Shown here: positions 8,935 through 16,429 of the stretch, piece by piece | Position numbering within the stretch: position 1 is the first letter of the stretch | Layout: each line of letters begins with the position of its first letter | Assembly (NCBI RefSeq): GCF_900187385.1 | Contig: NZ_FYEY01000001.1 | Span: 806,001-870,000, forward strand | From: Streptomyces sp. 2114.4 | GTDB lineage: Bacteria > Actinomycetota > Actinomycetes > Streptomycetales > Streptomycetaceae | Length of the DNA stretch: 64,000 bases | Direction of reading: 5' to 3' | The notes under the pieces: model-generated | The model's input: only the letters and a program-made list of their open reading frames with translations | What the model was told of the DNA's origin: nothing | Database searches by the model: none | Made by a program: the position numbers and the translations under genes

Positions 8935-9755
8935 TTCACTGCCCTCCGTACCAGCCGTGCGGCCAGCCATTCCGGTGCCTGCGAGGGCTTGTCCTCGGTG
9001 GGCTCCCCGAGGGTGATCCGTTCGCTGATCGTCCCGGCGCGGGCCAGCAGCGTGCTCACATACGCCTGGCGCAGCGCGTCCGGGGAATCGAAGCCGGGCT
9101 CGTCGGCCAGCCATTCGTCCGGCACCTCGGCCGCGACCCGGGACAGCAGCTCCTCGGTGATCAGCGGAACGAACTCCTCGGCGGCCGCCGCGATATCCGG
9201 CCCGAAGGTGGCCAGCACATGGTCGGAAGCGTTGTACGGCCGGGCCGAAGCCTTGTGCGCACTCGGCCAGTTGTGGTGCCAGATCATCGCCGCACCATGG
9301 TCGATCAGCCACAGTTCGCCGTGCCAGACCAGCAGATTGGGATTGCGCCAGGACCGGTCGACGTTGTTGATCAGGGCGTCGAACCACACCACCCGGCCCG
9401 CCTCGCGCGCACTCACCTCGAAGGCGAGCGGATCGAAGCCCAGCGCCCCGGGGAGGTAGTCCATCCCCAGATTGAGCCCCCCGCTGGCCTTCAGCAGCTC
9501 CTGGACCTCCTGGTCCGGCTCCCCCAGCCCGATGACGGGATCGAGCTGCATCGGCACCAGCTCCGGCACCCGCAGCCCGAGCCGCCGGCCCAGCTCTCCG
9601 CAGATCACCTCGGCAACGAGCGTCTTCCGCCCCTGCCCGGCACCGGTGAACTTCATCACGTACGTACCGAGATCGTCACCCTCAACGATTCCCGGGAGCG
9701 AGCCGCCCTCACGCAGGGGTGTGACGTAGCGAGTCGCTGTGACTTCTGTCAGCAT
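8931..9755 (-). CDS. HipA-like kinase domain protein
   Basis: A 274-residue protein of the HipA-like kinase superfamily. Visible features are the phosphate/ATP-binding segment with a Lys in YVMKFTGAGQG, the FDALINNVDRSWRNPNLL segment (catalytic Asp/Asn-like, around residues 125-142) and LWLIDHGAA, matching the metal-binding Asp. It is about 150 residues shorter than full HipA toxins and lacks their N-terminal subdomain, as usual for the stand-alone type paired with DUF3037. There is no HipB-like antitoxin gene beside it, so calling it a toxin would go too far. The start at 9755 gives MLTEVTATRYV. Confidence 0.85.
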   Translation of the reverse strand: MLTEVTATRYVTPLREGGSLPGIVEGDDLGTYVMKFTGAGQGRKTLVAEVICGELGRRLGLRVPELVPMQLDPVIGLGEPDQEVQELLKASGGLNLGMDYLPGALGFDPLAFEVSAREAGRVVWFDALINNVDRSWRNPNLLVWHGELWLIDHGAAMIWHHNWPSAHKASARPYNASDHVLATFGPDIAAAAEEFVPLITEELLSRVAAEVPDEWLADEPGFDSPDALRQAYVSTLLARAGTISERITLGEPTEDKPSQAPEWLAARLVRRAVK

Positions 9756-9829
9756 TTTCCCAGGCTATCCGACCCGGCGGCCTTAGAATCCACAATTAAA
9801 TCCGGACCGCACAATCCGGGGAATCCGCC

Positions 9830-9866
9830 GCGAGCAGCCCTGGGGAGAACGCGAGCAGCCCTGGGG
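9830..9866. repeat. 16-bp direct repeat, two copies
   Basis: GCGAGCAGCCCTGGGG occurs at 9830-9845 and again at 9851-9866, 21 bases apart (two helical turns), in the gap between the kinase start and the SIR2-like remnant. It could be a regulator site or a duplication scar. Confidence 0.5.
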
Positions 9867-9908
9867 CGCGGGTTTTCAGCTGTAGGTGTTCCACGTGTTC
9901 CCTAGGAC

Positions 9909-10615
9909 GTGCTGGCCGGCGGGATGCGCGTCAAGGAACAGCGCGGCACCCCGGCCTACGCCGACGATCTGTCCGGCCTGCTGAACCACCTGCCGTTCGT
10001 CGTGGAAGCCGGATGCGGCACCAGCATCGAAGCCGGCGTTCCTCCGCTGCACTGGCTGCACGAGGTCTACCGGTCACCGCCCGCGCTGGCAACGACCTCA
10101 CCCAGGGCTACGCCTTCACCCTCACCCCAGCCGCCGACAGTCTGATCAAGGAGGCCCTCACCGACACGGTCCGCAAGGTCGGACGACATGGTGACAATGT
10201 TCCGCTCACTGATCATCGCCGAGCCGACCGGCGCGCACCACGCCCTGAAGGCACTCCATACCGCCGGAGCGATGGTCGGCCCGGTCGCCACCCACAACTT
10301 CGACCGCCTCTTCGCCCGCGCCGGGCTGAAGGAGGCCTTCATGCGCCGCTACGACCAGCGCACCACACACATGCCGTTCCCCGACGACGCCAAATCCCTG
10401 CTCGTGATCGGGCTGCACGCCGACCGACGCTCGGTCCAGGCCCGCGCTCGCGAACGCGGCCTGCCGATCTTCTATCTCGACACCGAGGGCGTCACCGAAA
10501 ACGGCGTCCACAAGCCCTACCTCGTCGAGGCGCCCGGGAGGGCGACGTCGTGGTCCGATCCGCGGCCACCCCTGCCCTGCTCCACCTGGCCGAACTCCTC
10601 AGTGTGAACGTCTGA
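9909..10615 (+). pseudogene. SIR2-like gene broken by frameshifts
   Basis: Four segments in two alternating frames read together as a sirtuin-like protein. The first (9909 to about 10068) carries VVEAGCGTSIEAGVPPL, matching the NAD-binding G-A-G-x-S-x-x-S-G-I-P segment. The second runs to about 10185. The third (10188 to about 10530) has EPTGAHHALKALHTAG and VATHNFDRLFARAG, matching the E-P-x-x-x-H and T-Q-N-x-D-x-L motifs, and LLVIGLHADRR like the later NAD-binding strand. The fourth (10530-10615) restores the C-terminus ending LLHLAELLSVNV. At least three frame changes are needed, so it is either a decayed gene or carries read errors. The start is uncertain (GTG 9909 or ATG 9924). Confidence 0.65.
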
Positions 10616-10706
10616 TTGACATCGGGCCGCCTTCGGCCCTGCTTCCTCACCGATAGCGTCGGAGGGCATCGAGCACGGTGTGCTCCCGACCAGACAAGGA
10701 CCTGCA

Positions 10707-12029
10707 ATGCGCGTTTCCGTGATCGGCTGTGGACACCTCGGCATCCCGCACGCAGCGGCGATGGCCGAACTCGGCCACGAGGTCATTGGCGTAGACGTCG
10801 ACCAGGCCAAGGTCGACCGGCTCAACGCCGGCGAATGCCCGATCTACGAGATCGGCCTGCCAGAACTGCTCGCCCGCCACACCGCGAGCGGGCGACTGCG
10901 GTTCACCACCGACATCCGCGAGGCTTCGGACTTCGCCGAACTCCACTTCATCGGCGTCGGCACCCCCATCGACGCCGACGGCCGCTCCTACGACACCGCA
11001 CAGGTCTACGGCGCGATCCGCCAACTCGCCCCCCACCTCGACCGACCGTGCACGATCGTCGGGAAGAGCACGGTCACCGTCGGCACCACCAGCCAGGTCA
11101 CCGCCCTCGCCCAGCGCCTGGCCCCCGCTGGTAAGAGCGTGGAGGTCGTGTGGAACCCAGAGTTCCTGCGCGAAGGACACGCGGTGCAGGACACCCTGCG
11201 CCCCGACCGCCTCATCGCCGGTGTCACCACCTCCGAGGGCGAGAAGGCGATCCGCGCCGTGTACGCCGGGATCATCGACGCGGGCGTGCCGATCTTCGTC
11301 ACCGACCCGCAGACCGCCGAGTTGGCCAAGGGCGCCGCGAACACTTTCCTCGGCTTGAAGATCAGCTACATCAACGCCGTCGCCGACATGTGCGAGACCG
11401 CGGGCGGCGACGTCTCCCAGATCGTGGACATCCTCGGCATCGACCCCCGGATCGGCAGCGGCGGCATGCAGCCAGGCATCGGCTACGGCGGCGGCTGCCT
11501 CCCCAAGGACGTCCGCGCCTTCACCGCAAGCGCCCGGCAGCTCGGCACCGAGCAGGCCGCTGCCCTCCTGCGCGCCGCCGAGGTGATCAACGAGAACCGC
11601 ACCGACGTGGCCCTGGGCCTCATCACCCGCGCCCTGGGCGACCGTCCGATCAAGGGCGCCCGGCTCACCGTGTGGGGCGCCGCGTTCAAGCCCGGCACCA
11701 ACGACGTCCGCGAATCCCCGGCCCTCGCGCTCGCGCATGCCCTCCAGCAGGCCGGCGCGACCGTCACCATCCACGACCCGCAGGCCGTAGCCACCGCGAT
11801 GGTCCGCAACCCCGAGTTCGACTACACCGACGATCTGCCCGCCTCGCTCGACGGCGCCGATGCCGTTGTCCTGGCCACCGAGTGGCCCGAGTACCGGCAC
11901 ACCGACCCCCAGGCCTTGGCGGGCCGCCCGGCCAACCCCCTGCTCGTCGACTGCCGCACCACCCTCGACCCCGAGCCCTGGCGCACCGCGGGCTGGACCG
12001 TCCACCAGCTCGGCCGCCCCGGAAAGTAA
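10707..12029 (+). CDS. UDP-glucose/GDP-mannose dehydrogenase family protein
   Basis: A 440-residue nucleotide-sugar dehydrogenase, the type that oxidises UDP-glucose or a related sugar nucleotide to the uronate with two NAD. It has the N-terminal Rossmann motif VIGCGHLGIP, GVGTPID, GKSTVTVGT, WNPEFLREGHA and the catalytic Cys264 in GYGGGCLPKD, followed by the C-terminal domain (GAAFKPGTNDVRESPAL). All key parts are present and the length is normal. Start ATG 10707 has AAGGA upstream. No glycosyltransferase or polymer genes are nearby, so its product use is unknown. A perfect terminator follows 10 bases after the stop. Confidence 0.9.
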   Translation: MRVSVIGCGHLGIPHAAAMAELGHEVIGVDVDQAKVDRLNAGECPIYEIGLPELLARHTASGRLRFTTDIREASDFAELHFIGVGTPIDADGRSYDTAQVYGAIRQLAPHLDRPCTIVGKSTVTVGTTSQVTALAQRLAPAGKSVEVVWNPEFLREGHAVQDTLRPDRLIAGVTTSEGEKAIRAVYAGIIDAGVPIFVTDPQTAELAKGAANTFLGLKISYINAVADMCETAGGDVSQIVDILGIDPRIGSGGMQPGIGYGGGCLPKDVRAFTASARQLGTEQAAALLRAAEVINENRTDVALGLITRALGDRPIKGARLTVWGAAFKPGTNDVRESPALALAHALQQAGATVTIHDPQAVATAMVRNPEFDYTDDLPASLDGADAVVLATEWPEYRHTDPQALAGRPANPLLVDCRTTLDPEPWRTAGWTVHQLGRPGK

Positions 12030-12039
12030 CGGTGGCCCA

Positions 12040-12071
12040 TGGGTGGGGCACCCCTTCCGGTGCCCCACCCA
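12040..12071 (+). terminator. Perfect hairpin terminator
   Basis: A 13-bp perfect stem (TGGGTGGGGCACC / GGTGCCCCACCCA) with a 6-base loop starts 10 bases after the dehydrogenase stop. Confidence 0.85.
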
Positions 12072-12179
12072 CGCACGACCTGTCCGGACAGCCTGCCTCC
12101 TCCACGACCACATCGGAGTTAGTCAGTACGTCCGAGGCAAGAGGTACTACTTCGTCGCGGGCACTGCTTAGTTGCGCTC

Positions 12180-12698
12180 TCAGACACTGTCTTCATCGTC
12201 CGGGCAGACCTCGCCTGTGAGGTGGAGGTCGAGGTAGTAGCGCTCTGGGATGGGATTGTTCTGCCAGGCACGCTTGAGGCTTTCGGGCTCGGTGTGTTCG
12301 GCCAGAGTGCGGTCGTAGTAGTCGCGTGTGGAGTTTCGGCCAGTCCACCAGGCGTGGCCTTCGTAGATCCCGGGGCAGGGGAGATCCATGGTTCCTGCGG
12401 GACCGAAGGTGAGTTGATTGATGACCAGGCAGGCGGTGGCGGACTCGATGATCACGGGGATCGAACCTTCGGAGTGTTTGGGTGGTGCTTGTGCCTGATC
12501 CCAGATGCGAATGGTGACGCCAACTGCGATGTCGCGTTGCAGGCTGTGCAGGTACAGGTGGTAGCCGTTGCCGGCTACCACCTGCTCTCGTGTTGCCTCG
12601 GCTGCGGCGCTGTCGTCGAGGTAGGCGTCGGCGTCATAGACCTCCACCAGGCCGTGCGCAGGTCGGGCGTTAACGGTGTGTTCGGCGAGCAGCGCCAC
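12180..12698 (-). CDS. Hypothetical protein
   Basis: A 172-residue acidic, soluble protein that I do not recognise. It has no signal peptide or membrane helix. The central part alternates hydrophobic and polar residues (VGVTIRIWD; IPVIIESATACLVIN), suggesting a beta-rich fold. Start GTG 12698 follows AAGGA at good spacing, which supports a real gene. GC content at third positions is lower than in its neighbours, a sign of transfer. It converges with the dehydrogenase behind the terminator. The DNA upstream is degenerate, so it may be a surviving member of a lost cluster. Confidence 0.6.
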   Translation of the reverse strand: MALLAEHTVNARPAHGLVEVYDADAYLDDSAAAEATREQVVAGNGYHLYLHSLQRDIAVGVTIRIWDQAQAPPKHSEGSIPVIIESATACLVINQLTFGPAGTMDLPCPGIYEGHAWWTGRNSTRDYYDRTLAEHTEPESLKRAWQNNPIPERYYLDLHLTGEVCPDDEDSV

Positions 12699-12713
12699 TG
12701 TGTCTTCCTTGGG

Positions 12714-13504
12714 TCAGCTCGTGATTGTCACGAAGAAGGGATCTCCGTCGAGGATCCTGTTTGCGGTGTAAATGGAGTTGAGTCGACGGCCGCCGGCCCC
12801 CTGCTCGTGACGGTAGCCCTGCCCGCATGCGGGCCGACCCGTACGGGTCGCCGACCTCGACCGCCTTCGTGCCGGTGGTGGCAGCATGGTTGAGGAGGAC
12901 GGCCAGGACGCGGTCGGCGACCATCGCAGCCTCGTTAGTGCCCAGCACACCCACGCCGTTCAGGCCGCGGCCGCGGCTGATCTCCCGCGTCCAGACGGCG
13001 ATCGTCTGGCTGTCGATCCGGCCTCGGCCGCGAGATTCGCGCGACGACGGCGGCGACGGAAGCGCGCACCGCGTAGGTGATTGCGAACAAGGCTCGAGGC
13101 GAAGCGTCGGCCAGGGTGGGGGGCGGGGCAGAGCCCACCTGCTGACGCGTGCACCGTACCCGCAGCGCGAATGCGCTGGCTGAGGAAGAGAGCCGAGCGG
13201 TCCAGCGCCTCGTCTGTGAGGCCGCCGCGCTGCGCCGGGCTTGTGCCGAGAAGACCGGCCAGGAAGTCGCCCCGCAGCGCCTGGACCGGACAGCATAAGC
13301 AGCTGGTCGCCGGTCCGTCGGAAGCCGGCCTGGCACTGGATTCTCACATGCGGCGCCACGACATAGCCCACGAGCTGGGAAGCGGGTGTTCACCTCTTCG
13401 GTAGGCTGGAAAGTAGAACGACATGGTCGTTGCAAGTCACAGGAATGGAGCAGGCAAGCCGTGCCTGCCTGCCCCGCTCCAGGGTCACCCATCGACATGA
13501 GTAA
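12714..13504 (-). pseudogene. Degenerate region, unrecognised gene remnant(s)
   Basis: No full-length gene fits here. On the minus strand, protein-like text runs from about 13040 (TREISRGRGLNGVG), through VADRVLAVLLNHAATTGTKA near 12900, and after a frame change near 12815 ends in LNSIYTANRILDGDPFFVT with a stop at 12714. On the plus strand, a short frame ending near 13290 (ALAEEESRAVQRLVCEAAAL) also looks coding-like. I do not recognise either piece. The region is best read as remains of one or two broken genes at the edge of the toxin island. Confidence 0.35.
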
Positions 13505-13894
13505 TCACTCAGCTACCGCTGAGCGCCAATCCCAAAGAGGTTCACTACGAAAGCGCGCCAGAACCTCTTCATATTCGAGCATTTCGCCGTAATTTGTGTC
13601 CAGCAATCCCGAGACCCCCTGAAGCACCTCGCCCAACAGGTCGCGAATACAAAACACCCTCGAATATTCGAGCGCGATTGCTCGAAAATCGCCGATCCTG
13701 TCACGGACTTCGTCCACCTCGGCTTCGTCAAATTCACCTAGTACGTCCCCGGACGCGTCCACACTGAAGCTGCACGCTCCTCTATCGAGCCGATCGAAGA
13801 GCGTTCCCTTACTGTAGGCCCCGGCTTGCTGAAGCCGGGAAACGATCCTTTGGTGATCCTCCGGAGGGCTGAGGAGGACGATGGTGGGACGCAT
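13505..13894 (-). CDS. Immunity protein candidate for the displaced toxin tip
   Basis: A 129-residue acidic soluble protein, not recognised as a named family. It starts 8 bases after the stop of the displaced toxin tip, with AGGAAG as ribosome binding site; that stop codon lies inside the binding site, so translation is linked. Size, acidity and position directly after a toxin C-terminus are what is expected of an immunity protein in polymorphic toxin loci. Third-position GC is clearly lower than in the housekeeping genes, as is common for such cassettes. Immunity function is inferred from position only. Confidence 0.65.
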   Translation of the reverse strand: MRPTIVLLSPPEDHQRIVSRLQQAGAYSKGTLFDRLDRGACSFSVDASGDVLGEFDEAEVDEVRDRIGDFRAIALEYSRVFCIRDLLGEVLQGVSGLLDTNYGEMLEYEEVLARFRSEPLWDWRSAVAE

Positions 13895-13902
13895 GGATCT
13901 TC

Positions 13903-14500
13903 CTATCTTGATGGGCGCCTGGTTCTAGGCCTGAGCCATGGAGCCAAGATATCCAGCAGGACCTTCTTGTCGCGCGTAACTATGACACCGGCCTGCTCAA
14001 GGCTCTTAATTACACTTCCACGGCCTTGTGGGAGATATGCAATAACCGGGTAGTCTGTCAATTCCTGAGTTCTCAGCGCCTGTTTCAAGGCACCTTTGCC
14101 GGAGCCCGACTTGACCTGGACCACCACATTTTGAGTCACGATATCGAAGTCCGTGAGCACTTTACCGTCCGCTCCGACGACATCCACGCCCTGGGCCCGG
14201 ACGTGTCCGGGATAACGGGGCGTTGACCTCGTCGACCAGCTCAGGAACCAGGGGATCGTCGCCCTTACCGCCCACATGCCCGGGACCGCCTTCTTCCTGA
14301 GCATCGCGCAGGGCTTGCCCAAGACCATCACCGAAGCGGCTGATGTCGTCGGTGACACCGTAGATTCCGGCGCCTGCCAACGCCGTGCCGGCGACGAGGG
14401 CCGGAGCTCCGGCCGGGCAGCCGATTCCGGTGATACGCAATGCGCCACCCGCTATGTCGCCGCTGATGCCGGCACCGATGCTGCCGACCGGCCTTCAACC
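13903..14500 (-). pseudogene. Displaced toxin tip, PD-(D/E)XK-like nuclease domain, frameshifted
   Basis: This is an orphan C-terminal toxin cassette. Its 5' part (about 14500-14216) encodes AGGALRITGIGCPAGAP and LAGAGIYGV...FGDGLGQALRDAQ, near copies of the pre-tip segment of the toxin just upstream, but then a different tip. After one frame change at the GGGG run 14217-14220 it continues RYPGHVRAQGVDVVG, LTDFDI and VVVQVKSGSGKG, a D...(x)...Q-V-K pattern like PD-(D/E)XK nucleases, and ends RRPSR. Removing one G would join both frames. It has no start of its own; such cassettes act by recombining onto the full-length toxin gene. An immunity candidate follows directly. Confidence 0.65.
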
Positions 14501-14527
14501 GCCGTTTCGTCGACGTGCCGACAGCAA

Positions 14528-14555
14528 GGTGTGACCCGACGGGACGGGTCACACC
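14528..14555 (-). terminator. Perfect hairpin after the first immunity gene
   Basis: An 11-bp perfect stem (GGTGTGACCCG / CGGGTCACACC) with a 6-base loop lies 11 bases after the stop of the 14567-14887 gene. It separates the expressed toxin/immunity pair from the displaced cassette. Confidence 0.75.
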
Positions 14556-14566
14556 TACACCCGTCG

Positions 14567-14887
14567 TTATGGTGTGACCGGTTTCAGATAGCGGCCCCAA
14601 ATCTGGGCCTTGTAGAACGGGCCGCAGCCGTCACTGTCATACTCAGGGCCGTCGAAGACGACCCAGTAGGACAACTCGCCGCTGTGCGCCATCGCATGGC
14701 CGACAGGCATGGGTGGCTGGAAATCGTCGATCACACCCTGGAACTCGGCCTGCCATGGACCGGCCCAGGACGGGTCCTGAACAACGGTGACCCTCGTGCC
14801 CGGCGACATGGCGCCCACTGGCCACGAAACATCCGTGTCGCCATCGCGGTCTGCGCCCGAGAAGCTCGGCGGTACTTCATGGCTCAT
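14567..14887 (-). CDS. Immunity protein candidate of the frameshifted ALF toxin
   Basis: A 106-residue acidic protein, rich in Trp, Tyr and Asp (WPVGAMSPGTRV, YWVVFDGPEYDSDGC), probably an all-beta small-barrel type. It begins 37 bases after the toxin stop; ATG 14887 with GAAGGGA upstream is preferred over ATG 14908. It is followed at once by a strong hairpin. I do not recognise the family; the immunity role is inferred from its position directly behind a toxin C-terminus. Confidence 0.65.
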   Translation of the reverse strand: MSHEVPPSFSGADRDGDTDVSWPVGAMSPGTRVTVVQDPSWAGPWQAEFQGVIDDFQPPMPVGHAMAHSGELSYWVVFDGPEYDSDGCGPFYKAQIWGRYLKPVTP

Positions 14888-14924
14888 GATGCCCGTCCCT
14901 TCATCCATCGGTTCGCTACGGCTC

Positions 14925-16419
14925 TCATTGGCTCCGGTCCTTGAACTTGAAATCGGCCGCCTCCCGCGTCTTCGTGTTGTAGACGTAGTGCACTTCAACG
15001 CCATCCACCGTTTGTTCCATTTCACCCACCCATCTGAAGCGGGCCACCGTGGGTCCTTCATTACGGGGCAGTTGATTGCCGTAGCTGGCGTTCTCCATGA
15101 CCAGGTCCATGGCGCGCTGCTCGTTGGCGCCGCCGGCCGACGTCCGACCTGTCGATTGCGCGTCACGCAGGGCTTGTCCGAGACCGTCGCTGAAGCGGCT
15201 GACGCCATCGCCGACACCGAAGATTCCAGCGCCTGCCAGCGACGTGCTGGACACGATGGCAGGGGCACCTTCCAGGCAGCCGACTATGGTGATACACAGG
15301 GCGCCGCCTGCCGCGTCACCAGTGCCGCCTATGCCGATGCCCAAGACACCGAGCCCGGTCTCGCCCAGTCCCGCCCAGATGTCCGGGTTGCCGAAGATGG
15401 CCTTTCCGTAATCGCCGACCGTGTGGGCGGCGTCCGCGAGCCAATCGGGAATCCAGCGGTCGTCGTCGTGTTCCTGCTCGGCCGGCTTCTTGCGCCGGTC
15501 GGCTACGATCTGACGCCACCGCGCGTCCTGTTGCCGCTGTTTGGTGACTGCGGCGCGGTAGGCCGCGGTCGCGGCCTGTGCGGCGGCGGTCGCATCCTTA
15601 CCTGCTGCCGTGGCTGAGCTGCGTGCTTGTGGGGCTGCGGTCCAGGCCGAGTCGGCGGAGCTGCGGGCGGCGTCGGCCGAGAACTGTGCATGGGCGGCGG
15701 AGGTGACGGCTGCGGCGGCTGCACTTGCGGCGTTCTGCTGGGCCTTGCGCGCAGTGCTGGCTGATGCGGCGGCGTATTTTGCGGACTGTTCGGCCTGGGT
15801 GGCATACCCGTCGGCCTGGGCCGGGTACTTCTGGGCGTCCTTGGCGGCCTGCTGGGCTTGTTTGGCGTATCCGGCGGCTTCAGTTGCTGTCCTCCTGCCG
15901 GCGGTGGCCGCCGCGTTGCATGCTTCAGCCGCGTTCTTCTGTGCTGTGGCGGCGACGCGCGCGGCCTGGTCGATCAGCTGCTGGACCTGTGCCTCGTGGG
16001 TGGCGCCGAGTTGGTCTTGGCGCTGGGTCTTGTACTGGCCGACAACGATGAAGGCGTGGAGCAGGTCGGTGGGGCCCTCCAGGGCGATGCGCGCCGCGGC
16101 CTTCAGCTGTGGGCCGGTGTTGTGGTTGCCAGGGTCAGCGAGTTGGGCGGCGCGGACGCGTTCGTCCTGGGTGCGGGCCTGTGTGTCACCTGTGGTGATG
16201 AACTGGCGCAGGGTATTGGGGGTGTCGGCGTCCAGTGCGGCGCGGCCGGCTTGCTTTTCGATCGGGCCGACGGCTGCGACGGTCCTGGCGACGACCAGGC
16301 GCATGCCCTGCTTCATTCGCCTCATACTGGCCTGCCGCGCGAAACGCCCGCACCGCCGGGTCGTCGCCTTCGAGCGCTCTGGCCGCGGCGGCGCGGACGT
16401 CGGCGGAGCGGGCCGTCAA
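14925..16419 (-). pseudogene. ALF-repeat polymorphic toxin, N-terminally truncated and frameshifted
   Basis: The main frame (16325-14925, 466 residues) encodes ALF-type repeats (AARIALEGPTDLLHAF; GQYKTQRQD), a long Ala-rich helical region, a glycine-rich pre-tip segment (LGVLGIGIGGTGDAAGG, GDGVSRFSDGLGQALRDAQ) and a C-terminal tip beginning near NEQRAMDLVMENASYG and ending EAADFKFKDRSQ. The preceding repeat (VRAAAARALEGDDPAV, AAGQYEANEAG; 16419-16310) lies in another frame and joins after one base change near 16305. No signal peptide is present, unlike the intact homologue at 19068. It starts 11 bases after the protease-homologue stop. The tip family was not identified. It may be a decayed toxin, or a read error may hide an intact downstream gene. 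Confidence 0.7.
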
Positions 16420-16429
16420 CGGGTCCCGT

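Noticed and set aside
8931..9755. Calling the HipA-like protein a persistence toxin
   Set aside because: It is shorter than HipA, has no HipB neighbour and is paired with DUF3037; only the kinase-like fold is supported.
12714..13504. An intact gene in the degenerate stretch
   Set aside because: Several open frames exist on both strands, but each shows protein-like text only in short pieces and frames change between them.
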